From Plasmopara viticola (taxonomy: Eukaryota; Oomycota; Peronosporomycetes; Peronosporales; Peronosporaceae): a stretch of 64,000 bases of DNA. Below are positions 20,922-31,692 of this stretch, piece after piece; positions within the stretch are counted from its first letter, which is position 1; the number at the start of each line of letters is the position of its first letter. Location: the NCBI GenBank assembly GCA_001695595.3, contig MBPM02000048.1, positions 186,001 to 250,000 of the forward strand, written 5' to 3'. The notes below the pieces were generated by a model. That model was given only the letters and a program-made list of their open reading frames with translations. It did not search any database and was not told the origin of the DNA. The position numbers were made by a program, and so were the translations under genes.

Positions 20922-22703
20922 ATGCGGCTCTCACAAAGCAGTCTCGAGAAAGAGAGCGCCTTGCTCAACGCCAACGCCTCCACCGACAGCCGCACCGCTG
21001 CGCGCCGTCTGCGCCGCCAATACCCACAGCAGCCCATTGCACAGCTCGATCATCATTATCACCACCAGTACCAGCGGCCACCGCCTTCACAGCAGCAGAC
21101 TCACCACAATACGCACAATTTGTCGGGCGGTCCGCCATGCCTGGTGCCATCTCGTTCCTTAGCGAGTTCAATGCCGAGCACATCGCGACGATTACCGTCT
21201 AAGATGAAGCTTAGGCGCAGTGACGTGAGTGGCACGACAACTGCTTCTAGTCGCAGTCGTAAGGCGATGGGTGCTCCCGTCTTCTGTCGTAGTCGGACAG
21301 AGGTAGTGGGTGCGAATGGAATCGTGGCTGAGCCATCACCTAGTTCTAGAGGACAGAAATTCTATTATGATGACGATTACGGCAGCGGAGGAATGGAAAG
21401 GACACCATACGAACATTGGAGACGATTGAGAAGAGCACGCACTACCAGTGGAAATAGTTGTGCTAGCACTAGTAGCACTAGCAGCTTCGCGTCATACGTG
21501 GTGAACCCGAAGACTGGACAATTTGATTGCGAGCTGGAAAGTGACGTTCAATCGAATGAGGAAGAGGCAGAAAATAGAAGCAGTATCAGGAATTTGAACA
21601 AGGACAAGCCAAAGGAACCGCCATTCGTGCTGGAGCGCATTGTCGCGCCGGTGTTGCCCCCACCGCCATATCCAGTAGACTCATACCACTTTTACAGCAA
21701 GTCTAATCGGACAAATACAGGTGCTGGTACAGCTGCTGCAGAGGTGACATCTACGCTAGCGGCACTGTTCACAGGATGTGGCATAGAGGCCATTTTCCAT
21801 CCACTCAAGTGCAAATTTAAATGCCTCAAGTATGTCCACTACAGCCACGTCGAATTTGTGGTTCGAGTATATGCACACCAGCGAGCACTTCTTGTGGAAT
21901 TTCAACGACGCAGTGGAAGTATGTTGCTTTGGGATGGACTTTATCGTATTTTGTACCAAAAGCTGGTACCAATCATTGATGCTACTGCGCTGCCGTGCTC
22001 TCAAAGTAGTGGCCAAAAGCGAATTGCCAACGACATTGCAGCATCACCTGGTTTCACACAGGCTTTAAACTTGCAAACAAGGCAATCGTGTTCTTTAGAT
22101 CATGAAGGACTTTGTAATCAACTTTGGCAGACCCTGTCGCTTAAAAAGCCGACTCCCAGCTCAGGCGTCGAGGCAATGAAGATCATGCTCACATCTCGGT
22201 ACTTAGATGCAATGCGTGAAGGATGCGCTGGGCTTGCAGAGCTCACGGAGGACGTGGAAAACTCTTGTCTGGTTGCCCATGCCAGCATGGTGACGCCATT
22301 GATTCAAGCAGCTGGAGCTACAGACCTCAGCATGTCGCGATGTGCTATCGGAGCACTAGCTAACATTGCTCGGGCCGTCCCTCGATTTCCAGAAAGTGAG
22401 TTATTGCTGGCTCGACAAACAGCGCTGCAGCTGCGGAGTGAAGCCACGCCTGTAATTTTGCGGCAACTCGAAGACGCAAATGAACACTCACTCTTTTCAA
22501 TAGAGTTGTTTCGGGAATGTGCTCGAGCTCTCGGTGCATTTGTCAGGCTGGTGTCAGAGGTGGATCCACGAGCTGTTGCTGCCTCGAGTATAAATGACGA
22601 ACGATGTTTACGCGTCTTTTGTCTCCACGCAAAACACCGCGATGCTCAACTCGCGTCATATTGCCGTGCTGCATTGGAACAGCTGCGATTAATCTTAAAG
22701 TAG
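20922..22703 (+). CDS. Uncharacterised protein with low-complexity N-half and helical C-half
   Basis: The product is 593 residues from the first ATG in the long frame (20922). The frame is open back to 20841 but without an earlier ATG, and an upstream exon is possible. Residues 1-250 are low-complexity: a Gln/His/Pro tract (HHYHHQYQRPPPSQQQTHHN), Ser/Thr/Arg-rich runs (TSGNSCASTSSTSSF) and an acidic patch (ESDVQSNEEEAENR). The part near residues 280-350 (CKFKCLKYVHYSHVEFVVRV) looks like a compact alpha/beta domain. From about 420 to the end the sequence is helical with alternating small and leucine residues (CAIGALANIARAVP, LFRECARALGAFVRLV), resembling armadillo/HEAT-type repeats. I do not recognise the family. 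A scaffold role would be a guess. Confidence 0.65.
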   Translation: MRLSQSSLEKESALLNANASTDSRTAARRLRRQYPQQPIAQLDHHYHHQYQRPPPSQQQTHHNTHNLSGGPPCLVPSRSLASSMPSTSRRLPSKMKLRRSDVSGTTTASSRSRKAMGAPVFCRSRTEVVGANGIVAEPSPSSRGQKFYYDDDYGSGGMERTPYEHWRRLRRARTTSGNSCASTSSTSSFASYVVNPKTGQFDCELESDVQSNEEEAENRSSIRNLNKDKPKEPPFVLERIVAPVLPPPPYPVDSYHFYSKSNRTNTGAGTAAAEVTSTLAALFTGCGIEAIFHPLKCKFKCLKYVHYSHVEFVVRVYAHQRALLVEFQRRSGSMLLWDGLYRILYQKLVPIIDATALPCSQSSGQKRIANDIAASPGFTQALNLQTRQSCSLDHEGLCNQLWQTLSLKKPTPSSGVEAMKIMLTSRYLDAMREGCAGLAELTEDVENSCLVAHASMVTPLIQAAGATDLSMSRCAIGALANIARAVPRFPESELLLARQTALQLRSEATPVILRQLEDANEHSLFSIELFRECARALGAFVRLVSEVDPRAVAASSINDERCLRVFCLHAKHRDAQLASYCRAALEQLRLILK

Positions 22704-22850
22704 TGACACTAACAATCCTAGCTGCAGAGTCATGCGCTGTCGAGATCGCGACATTTGCAAAAACACAAGTAAGGTTTACGCTTTGACACAATTTGGACCG
22801 AAAGACCATGCCAATTCACGTATTACTGTCGCTTATCGTGCGGCTGAAAG

Positions 22851-23809
22851 CTAAGCTGGTGTAACAGAGTTAAAGTGTTCACCTAGTGTGTAGTAATGTA
22901 GGTGGTACGTCAATTGTAGTTTGGGTGCATTTTCATCCATAAACTCGCCGCCCATTACGAGCACGTCGCCTTCTGCTGAAAAGACTTCGATAGGCGTTCG
23001 GAGTGCGCACGCAAGAGCACGGAGTTCCAGCTGTCCACCCCAGTCAGCGGTGTTTGCCAGTCGATCGCAATAGGTTGCGAATGCGTCTTCCGGACTGGCG
23101 TAAGAATCATCCAAAGCCATAAATGGCATAAAATCGTCCGAATGAGCGAGCATGTACTCGCTCGTAAGCTTACGCAAAAACTGAAATCCCGCCAAGCCAT
23201 CCGCAACAGGCAAATTTTTCTGTTTGATCTGATCTGCAACCGCATGATACATGCAGTGACCATCGGACGGAATGTCCTTAATTATGAGCCCGTATTTAGA
23301 CAGTTGCGCCGAAATTATATCGGCCTCAATCTGCCGTTGACTTATCGTACTCTTGTTGGCTTCTTCAAGACGTTTGCGTCGTTCCTGCTCTTGCCTCTTC
23401 TTCGCCTCTCGTTTACGCTGCGCTCTAGCCTGAGTTTTGGCCTGTTTAAACAACTCTATCGATTTAGACTCAGCGTCTGATTGAGGCATAGCGTTCTCTT
23501 CCTTTTCTGCATCGTAAGCTTTCAACTCCTGGTTCTGTCGATCCTTTACAGAGACCATCATAGAGTTCACCTTTTCCTCTATATCTTTTTTGCTCAGTCG
23601 ATCCTTCTTGGCTTTCTTCTGAAAAGCTTTGATGTCGTTGTGCAGCGTCTACATGCAAAGATCATGGCAAAAAATAAGACAATTACTCGATACTTTAGCT
23701 CTTGCGATGAACGCAGATGAAATCAAGTAAGCTTTGTAGAAATCGTTGTGAAAGAGCTTACACGCAGTTCCAGCTTGTGGCGCTGCTTGGCCTGCCCCAG
23801 CGTCTCCAT
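22851..23809 (-). CDS. OTU-domain deubiquitinase, OTUD6-like
   Basis: Exons on the minus strand are 23809-23762 (16 codons, METLGQAKQRHKLELR) and 23648-22851, with a 113-bp intron. The product is 281 residues, close to the length of OTUD6B. The N-half is a highly charged helix (KQAKTQARAQRKREAKKRQE), as in OTUD6 proteins. The OTU catalytic core begins IPSDGHCMYHAVADQIK, with the Asp and nucleophilic Cys in DGHC. It ends YYTLGEHFNSV with the catalytic His. Conserved middle blocks include EYMLAHSDDFMPF and WGGQLELRALACAL. The family cleaves ubiquitin from substrates and is linked to translation control. That activity is expected here because the triad is intact. It is divergent from the HAD gene with only 91 bp between start codons. 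Confidence 0.92.
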
Positions 23810-23900
23810 CCTTGTCACCTTACGTCTTACTATTGAACATACACTTTAAAATTTATCAAGTACCGTAACGTTAGATAAAAATGTGTCTACACAATTTCGG
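23810..23900. promoter_or_regulatory. Compact bidirectional promoter region
   Basis: Only 91 bp separate the ATG of the OTU gene (minus) from the first in-frame ATG of the HAD gene (plus). Both transcripts must start here or within each other. The stretch is AT-rich toward the HAD side (AACATACACTTTAAAATTTA). I see no clear oomycete initiator match. Confidence 0.5.
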
Positions 23901-24862
23901 ATGGCTGTTAAAGCGTCATCTGTACTGCTTTGCACAGACTTTGATGAGACCATAACTCTGCATGACACGACCTCACTGCTCTTTCAGCTGACGACATCAA
24001 GCATCGAATTAACTCAGCAGTTAGTGACACAATACGTCTACGAGGTTGGCCAATTTGTAAGGCGCTACGAGGCCAAATGGCAGCAGCAAAATCGCAGCTC
24101 TAAGAGCAGCAGAGATTTTGACAAAGCGGGGCTTCGCGATTTTCTGACTGAATACGCTGCTGTAGACTTGCGGTCTGTGCAGCGGGTCGTGAAAAATCGA
24201 GCTCTGAAGGGGATTCGAATTCGTGATCTTGCTAAGTTAGCGAACGTGCAAATTCGAACAAGTTGCGCTGAGACCTTGGCAATAACAGGAGATTGGAGAC
24301 TAATATCTGTAAATTGGAGCAAAAGGTTGGTGGAAACAGTACTAGCTCAAGCAGGAGTCGTGTATGACACGACACAAATCATCGCTAATGGTGCGTTCTA
24401 AATGTCAAGAGATTAAAAAAAACATTGATGCGAACTTGTTGACCAGAACTGGAGGTGGATGAGCAGGATTTGACAACTGGAATCATAGATGTGAAGTTGC
24501 AGTCTCCTATGGACAAAGAGAAATGGATTAAAAAAATACAATCGATGCATGCAAATACCCAGCGTACAATCGTGTACGTCGGGGATAGTGTCGCGGATCT
24601 GCTAGCTCAACTTGCCGCTGATGTCGGCATTTGGATCGCTCCAGATACTTCAACGTCGTCAGCCAAGCTTTTTCGCCAGGTGGTGGAAAACTATGGGATT
24701 GCTGTGCAACCTTTGACAAATCGTAGCTCGTTTAGGGACTGCGTGACCAAACCGTCGGACGGTAGACCTGTACTATTTACTATTACCGATTGGGCACAGC
24801 TTAAGATGATTTTGAAAGCGCCTTCTAAGTCAACGCCACAAGCAACAAAACGAAAGATATAA
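23901..24862 (+). CDS. HAD-family phosphatase resembling the phosphatase half of plant TH2
   Basis: Exons are 23901-24390 and 24447-24862. The 56-bp intron has its acceptor at GACCAG, and the product is 301 residues. HAD motif I is TDFDETIT (nucleophile and acid/base Asp, residues about 13-20). Motif II is the Ser in LISVNWS. Motif III is the Lys in SPMDKEKW. Motif IV is VYVGDSVADLLAQL. The arrangement NELEVDEQ...SPMDKE...YVGDSVADLL matches the C-terminal HAD domain of plant TH2, where it hydrolyses thiamine monophosphate to thiamine. Here it stands alone, without the N-terminal TENA domain of TH2. Substrate assignment is by resemblance only; other small phosphorylated molecules remain possible. 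The first in-frame ATG (23901) places motif I near the N-terminus, as usual. An ATG at 23881 is in another frame. Confidence 0.85.
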
Positions 24863-26442
24863 CTCAAATCTTTTCGACAGTTATCGTGTAATGATAATTA
24901 CTGACGGCGGGTGTCACTCTGATGCTGCTTTGTACAATCGTCGTTAATAAATTGTGTAAGATCACCGTTACGGGTTTCGGGATAAAGAAAAAAGAGTGCT
25001 TAAAACAAGCACCCGATCGAAATTTATACCGCCGGCTTGCTTGGCATTGAGTACGAGGTTAAGAGAAGCCACGAACATTTAACATTGCAGAATTGAGTGC
25101 GAGCTTGCGCAACGCCACGACACACGAAAAAAAGTACTGCGGTCTGTTGCACACGGACCAACCTTGATACGGGGGGTATTAACCGGTCATTTTTTTGGTA
25201 GATCATATATAATCCGACGCTGTATGACTTCGAAACACTTTGTCAGTAATACTATGCTTGCGCGATTTGAATCCTCGCGGAGATTTCAAGATGGTTATTT
25301 CACCATCCGAAACCTGTTGGACGCGCACTTCGCGCTACTCGAATTAGTTACGGGCTTTCATGGGCCACAAAGACGGCTGCATTTGCAACCCTCCCTGATG
25401 CCAAGCTGCATTGATTTTTGGCCTCTACGAGCAAAGCTCATGCTTTAAAAATAACAGCACAGGTACCGGTCGCTCTTCGTTTTCGCTAGTAAGGGTTAAA
25501 ATTAAAGTTTATCTTTTTGGCAAAAAAAATATCCTCAAGGACCAGGGAAATAAAAATGGCAATATCATCAAGCGGGTGAGGCTCTCGCACTCTTCTTCTT
25601 GTATATGGCTAATGATGGGCACTGAGGCGTAAAGCCACTTGACTTGAGTCTCGAATGTCCCGAGAACACATTCAGATATAGCAGATAGCAGCTTCCTTCT
25701 AGTAAAATTTGAGCTTCGCCAACGTCCACAATTTCTTTTCTGCAAGCAGAATAAGCGTAAATTCAAATCTTCAGACAAAAGTTGACGACCTCCATTAGTG
25801 AGGCACCACTCTTCGATCAAATCGAATTGCGAAAGTACATGCAACAGCGATGGCTAGGGCATTTTTGTCTGCTCTTTGAGACGCAGACAGGACTGCTTCA
25901 TCGGAAATCTGTAAATAGGTAGCTCTTCGTCGTTAGGCAAAACAGGGCAACCACAATCGTTTTGGAATCACGTGTTGCCGAGCTAAGCACCGTTTCGTCA
26001 CCTCAGCTGTTAGTAAGTAAAAGTATGTGATCCCCATATGTTCCGAAGGGAGACTAAATTGGACATTCGTCTTACCCAATATATATAAAGAGTTGTAGGC
26101 AAGAGATGCGCCTTTGTAGGCTGATTAGCAGGGGAGGCGGGTGCCTTACTGGAGCAGAAGCAAGTCCCCGAGTCAACATGAGACTTATACGCATTATCAA
26201 AACTTTTTACTGTGCTCTTGCCAGCTCTTAAGATAACATCAACAGTGATGATTGCGCGCGCAAGTTGACGAAGGTATAAGAACTATTTCGGGTCTGACCC
26301 GTTGAGGAGTTTCGCGCGCCGACAATTGATTGCAGTCGGCCAAGATAAGCTTTGCTTACGCTTTGAAAGAGAGCAGCAGTAGCCAGTCACGCTCAGATCG
26401 ATTGGTAGATGGAACGGGCAAGGACGAGTTCAGCTAAAAATG

Positions 26443-26508
26443 AGGATTCTGATAGATTCTTGTCTTCTGATAGTTTCTTGTCTTCTGATAGAATCTTGTC
26501 TTCGACAG
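26443..26508 (+). repeat. 18-bp short tandem repeat, about three units
   Basis: The block CTTGTCTTCTGATAG is repeated, with one intact neighbour and a third degenerate unit (CTTGTCTTCGACAG). It is preceded by a partial ATTCTGATAG. In one plus-strand frame it would read as repeated FLSSD. There is no gene context to say whether it is translated. Confidence 0.7.
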
Positions 26509-27752
26509 AAACAAATTGTTTTGATCGTGGGCATGCCGTGATCGGAAAGTCGCAATCCTTATATCGATTGACGGAGCCCAGCCATAAATCCAGATGTCTA
26601 ATCCAAACATTAGGCTTTCATGAGTCACGCCTCCTCTGTTGTGCGTACGGCTTCCTTATAAAGAGTATCTGGTGAGGTGTACATCTGAAGCAAATATAAG
26701 AGAGATCTTTCGACGTAACAGTGAACGAGACCTTCTTGAGCGAGAGATTAAGCTCTGCTGTCAGCACTGGCCATTAAAACGCTAAATGAAAATTTCTGAA
26801 CATAAAAAACAGCTTCATAGGTAAGTAACATCGAGCGCCGACAGCATAGCTCTGCAAGTAAGTTTGCAAGGTTATACTTCTATAAGTAGATCACGAAGTG
26901 CGAGAGAAAGACGAGTAGCGCAGATCTTGCAAGACAGAGTGAGAAAGATGTACAGGTGGGCCACCAAGAGCGGGTAACAGAGCTCTGATGGAGACGAGAA
27001 AGTGCGTTCTGAAATGCATACTTAGATGTAACAATGGTCCCACATAGGGATCTTACTCAAAGAGATGGTTGACGATTCATCTGACCGTTGTAGTACTCTG
27101 ATGTGAGCTAATAGAGATGTGTCAAATATACTAAATTCTAAGTTAAAGCGACTAAGCTCTTGAATGAGCTGAAAGCCACAAAGGCATTTCGCAAAAAAAA
27201 ACTCTTGTGTATACAAATATAAGAGCAGCGTAAGCTATGTCTGAGCTTGGAAATCATACTGGATCTCAAGGATTCGGTATACAGTATGGTCTGGTCCACG
27301 TCATATGAATTCCTATCAGGTGGAAAATTAGACACGCGGAAACAAAAAAGTTTAGGCAATAACTACTGCCATGAATTTAATGTGAGATTGTTAATGCCTT
27401 CTTTGCCAAAAAAGAGAAAAAATGGCATGGAGTTTGAGCCATAACATTCCAACTTGTCCTCGGATTCGCTTGTTTGATGACAACATTGGATTCCAGGTAC
27501 TGGCTTATTCTTGCACAAAGTAAAACAGTGCAACAAAAAATTGTGCAAACATCCAAAACAAGTAAAACATGCTTAAAAGCAGCATACCTAGGTACCGGCT
27601 TAAAATATGACTTCTATCAAATCTGTATGAATGCTTTGAATATACTCACCATGATGGCCGGTATGTCTAAGAAATACTATAAGGACTATCAAACGACCCG
27701 GCGATTTTGTCTGCTTGCACAACCGTTTTGACCACTCCGGGCTTCCGCCTGG

Positions 27753-27807
27753 TCAGTGTAGCTACAAGCAGATACATTGTCAATATATCTGCTTGTAGCT
27801 ACACTGA
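27753..27807. repeat. Perfect 22-bp stem hairpin with 11-nt loop
   Basis: The left arm (27753-27774, beginning TCAGTGTAGCTAC) and the right arm (27786-27807, ending GTAGCTACACTGA) are exact reverse complements around an 11-nt loop. Just outside lies another short inverted pair, TGACCA (about 27729) and TGGTCA (about 27750). A perfect stem in otherwise decayed DNA suggests a recent foldback event, a miniature element end, or a selected structured RNA. The cause cannot be settled from this sequence. Confidence 0.85.
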
Positions 27808-28939
27808 ATTTATCAGACAGCTTTTAAGATCACCGGAAGCAAGACTTAAGGTCATAACGAGTTATAAACTTATGCCAGCATCGAAAAATGCGACTTTGTA
27901 GCAGAGAAAATTTCAGTCCTCGGCTGCTTTGTAAAAAGCCATGAGACTCAAAGAACGTGAAATTCGTGCTGGATCGATCTACGCCACGTTCCCAAAAGAA
28001 GGTGAGCAACTGATAAACCTAGTTGCTGATTATGCACATGTCTAATGCTTGCTGTGCAGTCATTGCAAAGCCTCCATACAATAAACACTGAGTAATTCTT
28101 GGCCAGCCAGATTTTTTTAACAGTATAAAAAATGCCACATGTTCGGGCATTGCAAATTGGCACAAAGCCGGTTGACGTCGTTTGTGACTTTCTCGACCTT
28201 TCCATTGGCTGTGCGCAACTGCAGGTTCATGAGGACAGTCACGAGTGACTTATTTTGCTTTGATCCAAGAACCTTTTAGGTAGTAGAATGATTTATCCAC
28301 TTTAACTTCTTTTGCCATGAAGTAAGTAAAACGAACATATTTTTGCCCGCATCCTTCAAGGTTTCAGCCTCTTTGTAAGCTATTAAGACCAATTAATCTT
28401 GCGGACGGCGAATAGTACGTCGAAGTTGCCTCGACACGACAAAAAAGATGCCATTCTTTTCGTGGAATATAACTTTGGCGTAACTTGGCCTATGCAAAAG
28501 AAGCAGAATTACAGCTTTATTGACCAACGAGATTATAAGATTAAAAGGCTCTAAGCGCTATTCTTTAACGCAGGCAAAATGCAGTTGCATCTATAGTAAA
28601 AAGGCACACGGTCCGCTCTTTAATAGGGAAGATCCAGTAGATCCAGCTCAAGGCCTTGTTCTCAGCTGAAACTCCTGTCGTTGAAATGGATTGTCAGGAG
28701 ATTGGTCACTACAAGAATTCACTACTAAAACAATTTTTGCTAGTGGTAGTTCTTTTAAGTAAATTCCATTGTTTCGAATTTAATTTAATAAATTTCAAGC
28801 CCTATGACTGTTTCTATCATTTTGAAAACATATATCATATCTTGGTTTTAGTTTATTCGTATATTATTTCTTGAAACGATTTTCGAAATATATACATTCT
28901 ACTTTTGAAAGCACATGGCGCTTCAGTTAGCAGTCACTT

Positions 28940-29945
28940 GAAGCCGAGAGAAAGCGGCCTTTTCTATTAATACAGCACATTGGTGGTCGTGCATGTACAT
29001 TTGGGTGGTCAAGTGTGTGAAGACCTGTGAGACCAACTACAAAAACAACCCACAGCTCACCTGTCGGCTCTTTTGCAGTACCAGCGGACTGTTGAAAGTC
29101 TGTTAGTCACATATTATGCCTTTAATAATGCTAACGGCAACACTGGCTCGAGTAGTTGAAGACAACTGCAAACTTCAGTCTTGGGGAGATAGCTACTGGG
29201 TTTTGCGGATCGTTGTGGGTAAGCGGCTTGGCTGACGACGGTCCGCGTCGGATTACTTTATTTAATAAAATGGCAGCATGCTATCATGAAAGTCTAAGAG
29301 GCAATCTGCGATGGTACATCGAGTACCAAGGTGGAGTTCATGGCACTGTACTCTGCGGCTCAAGAGGCGGTCTGGCTATATCGGCTGTGTGTTGGAAACG
29401 CCGGCGGTCAATCAATTCTACGTTCATACTAAGCAGTAAAGGCTCATCTGGATCGCGCTGCTTTACTGAGAGAGGAAGAAGTCGATGGCTGCCATTTGTC
29501 GGCGGAAAATTAATTGTATTGGCATACTAATTGATGAACTGTTTGCTAACTGCATCGCATTGGTATACTAATTGATGAACTGTTTGCTAACTGCATCGCA
29601 TTGGCATACTCATTGATGAACTGTTTGCTAACTGCATCCTATTGGCATACTAATTGATGAACTATTTGCTAACTGCATCGCATTGGCAAAAAAGTCTAAT
29701 TTTTCACGCACGAAATAAACATATTGACACCAGGTATCACCCTCTACGTGACGAACGAAACTCATATCATGCTTGCGTACAAGTCGATGAATGAGATGGT
29801 TGCGCACGGACAAACGAAGACGCTCACGAACTCATGCATGCAAGCTTCGTCTACAATCTATGCCTTGCGGCGTAAAGCGGCCAAGCACACACGCACACAT
29901 CAAAATAGAAAGTTCAAGATGATGCAGCGGCTATGTGTCGTGTAA
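28940..29945 (+). pseudogene. Ty1/copia reverse transcriptase tail and RNase H relic
   Basis: Read across frames on the plus strand, this preserves the order of a copia pol C-terminus. An NPQLT-type helix block lies near 29050. TSSTKVEFMALYSAAQEAVW, the copia RNase H signature, lies at about 29315-29375. CIALAKK lies near 29670-29690 and the tail MNEMVAHGQTK near 29790. The last block matches KPTDEMVADGLTK of the copia element at 37551-37979. Frames change several times and stops are present. A tandem repeat (29518-29681) interrupts the RNase H. It is clearly dead. Confidence 0.75.
29518..29681 (+). repeat. Four tandem units of 41 bp
   Basis: Units are 29518-29558, 29559-29599, 29600-29640 and 29641-29681. 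Each begins ATTGG(C/T)ATACT and contains GATGAACTGTTTGCTAACTG. They differ by only one to three bases. A partial fifth unit (ATTGGCA) starts at 29682. The expansion lies inside the copia RNase H relic, at the point encoding the segment before CIALAKK. Confidence 0.93.
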
Positions 29946-30479
29946 ATATTTTTAGATGTTTTTAGAACTGGTAATTCTGTCTCATGAACGGATTACTTTA
30001 ATACTTAATGTAGGTGTGCGTACGCTACCCATTACTGTGGATACAGATCTCGTTTGGGTTCACAGTGGGTTCAGAACATTCCCGATTGTTTCTTATGGTT
30101 GCGCATTTAGAAACGAGAAGTAAATTTAAATGTAGCAGAGTTATGAAGGGAGCCTTTTAAATATCACTTTTGATTTTACCGCTTCGATCACAAGCCGTCT
30201 TCGTCTTAATTTGACGCAACCTTTCAGAATTCGTATAGATATTTTCCTTGGCAAAAACATTTCGATACGCGATCGAGCCAGAAAGATCTTCTTTAATATA
30301 CGCTTGAAAGTATTCCCCCAATGAGCATTTTGGTGGATCGGTAAGGTCCTTTTGGTGTTTTGATAAAGCATCTAAGAGCGCGATCGCAGAGCGCTTGATG
30401 ATCAGTTGCATAGCTAAGATCCGTACCATAAGTCAGCAGTTATCGGCAGCAAGATCGGCAGGACCTAATGATCTGAATA
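29946..30479. other. Spacer, no gene seen
   Basis: A minus-strand frame (30157-30429, about 90 codons from an ATG) is open and lysine-rich, but has no signal peptide, no RXLR-type motif and no family resemblance I can support. I leave it uncalled. Confidence 0.4.
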
Positions 30480-31349
30480 ATTAATAGATGGTTGATCGAT
30501 TGAACGATACTCATTATCGTGCCAATTTAACGAAGTATAGGTTCGTACTTAGCTCCAGGATAGTACACCTGTTCCAAAGGTCAAAGAAATAGAGCAACGA
30601 TGAACTAAGGTGCGGCGAGCGCTTATCAAAAATAAGCAGTCAAACGAGCTTAAGAACCTATGAGTGGCAAGTTTGCCAATTTGTGGGAGCCGATTTGAAC
30701 GGACCAATCAGACAAATTCTAGTTTTATTACCAGTATCATTTGGCGCAGTCATCCCAAAACGCATATCTTTTTGCATGACCTGATTTATTCATTTGTGTG
30801 AAGTTGGTTGAGTAAATCATAAAGGCATGTCGTACATCCAAACTATTTCTAATTACTATAGGAGTAATGAGATAATAATCGCATAATATAATTTACTTGG
30901 CTACGCGGCAATGTTTCACATGATAGATCAGCCGCGATTGACAGTAAAGTCAGCAAAGTATCCGATCAAGTTGATCGCTATTATGATGCCAGTAGGTCTG
31001 TCTTTAGACCTGGGTTGACCTTGTTGCTGCTGTCTACTACCCCTCCAATCGAGCCGAAAAGATTGAATGCCAAAGGATCTCATCGCCATCCGCTGTGGGC
31101 AAAGTTGCGAGATTGCACTTGCGCATGCGACATACCCATCACTTGAAGGCGGAGGTGCTTGTGGATCACCCGACAAGATAGACAAATCGCCGAAGCAAGT
31201 ATTTCAAGCCAAAAAAAATTCCTTTAGAATTTTATTTTCGAAATCTTTTTAGAACTTTCTAAGTTCATTTTAAAGATGGTATTGTTTTTAATATTTGATT
31301 TCAGTATTTTGATAAAAACACTTAATTTTTATGTATTTTTTTAACAAAT

Positions 31350-31363
31350 ATATTATTATGTTT
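31350..31363 (+). repeat. Target-site duplication, left copy (14 bp)
   Basis: ATATTATTATGTTT, identical to 31693-31706, flanks the retroposon insertion directly. Confidence 0.92.
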
Positions 31364-31692
31364 TACGGAAAAGGTTGGGGTGACGCCCTCCTTCCAAGCG
31401 CGGGAGCTAAATGCTCGCGCGCTTCGGGCAGGTGCTCTCGGGTATCTGCAGGTCTCTAACGAGTCTCACCCTCGACGCGACGGTCTCCAGCACCAGAGCG
31501 CCACCTGGGTTCTTACCAAGTGAGAGGTAAACAAAATAATGAAGACCCTCACGACCTCGGTGCTGGCTGCACTGCCCGCCGAACGAGACTAGACGTATGC
31601 GGACACCACTCCATGCCGTGGACTAGCCAGACTGAGCCTAGCACGTGCATAACTTGGCAACGCGATAACGTAATACAATACAATACAATACA
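31364..31692 (+). mobile_element. SINE-like retroposon with (ATACA)n tail and 14-bp TSD
   Basis: A GC-rich island of 329 bp sits inside very AT-rich DNA. It ends in a simple-repeat tail (AATACAATACAATACAATAC) and is bounded by perfect 14-bp direct repeats. These are the marks of target-primed reverse transcription. It has no long open frame (the best is about 60 codons), so it is non-autonomous. I could not find convincing Pol III A and B boxes. GGTTCTTACC at about 31508 is a weak B-box-like string. It could be a SINE or a severely 5'-truncated LINE 3' end. The perfect TSD indicates recent insertion relative to its surroundings. Confidence 0.82.

Larger units (their letters stand above)
24863..28939. 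other. Gene-poor region with unidentified relics
   Basis: No gene can be supported over about 4 kb. A minus-strand frame at 25509-25844 has a protein-like composition but no ATG, and its upstream continuation is broken by a stop. It may be a relic of a gene or DNA transposon. A strong TATA-like string (AATATATATAAAG, about 26079) is followed by GC-richer sequence, suggestive of an LTR or 5' leader, but I could not pair it with a second LTR. The short repeat at 26443-26508 and the hairpin at 27753-27807 are listed separately. Confidence 0.45.

Noticed and set aside
20822..21202. 127-codon frame overlapping the 20922 gene
   Set aside because: It overlaps the much longer frame in another register and consists of low-complexity Ala/Pro/Arg runs, as expected of an off-frame reading.
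30157..30429. 90-codon minus-strand frame considered as an effector (RXLR-type) candidate
   Set aside because: It has no secretion signal and no RXLR or EER motif. Context is decayed repeats.
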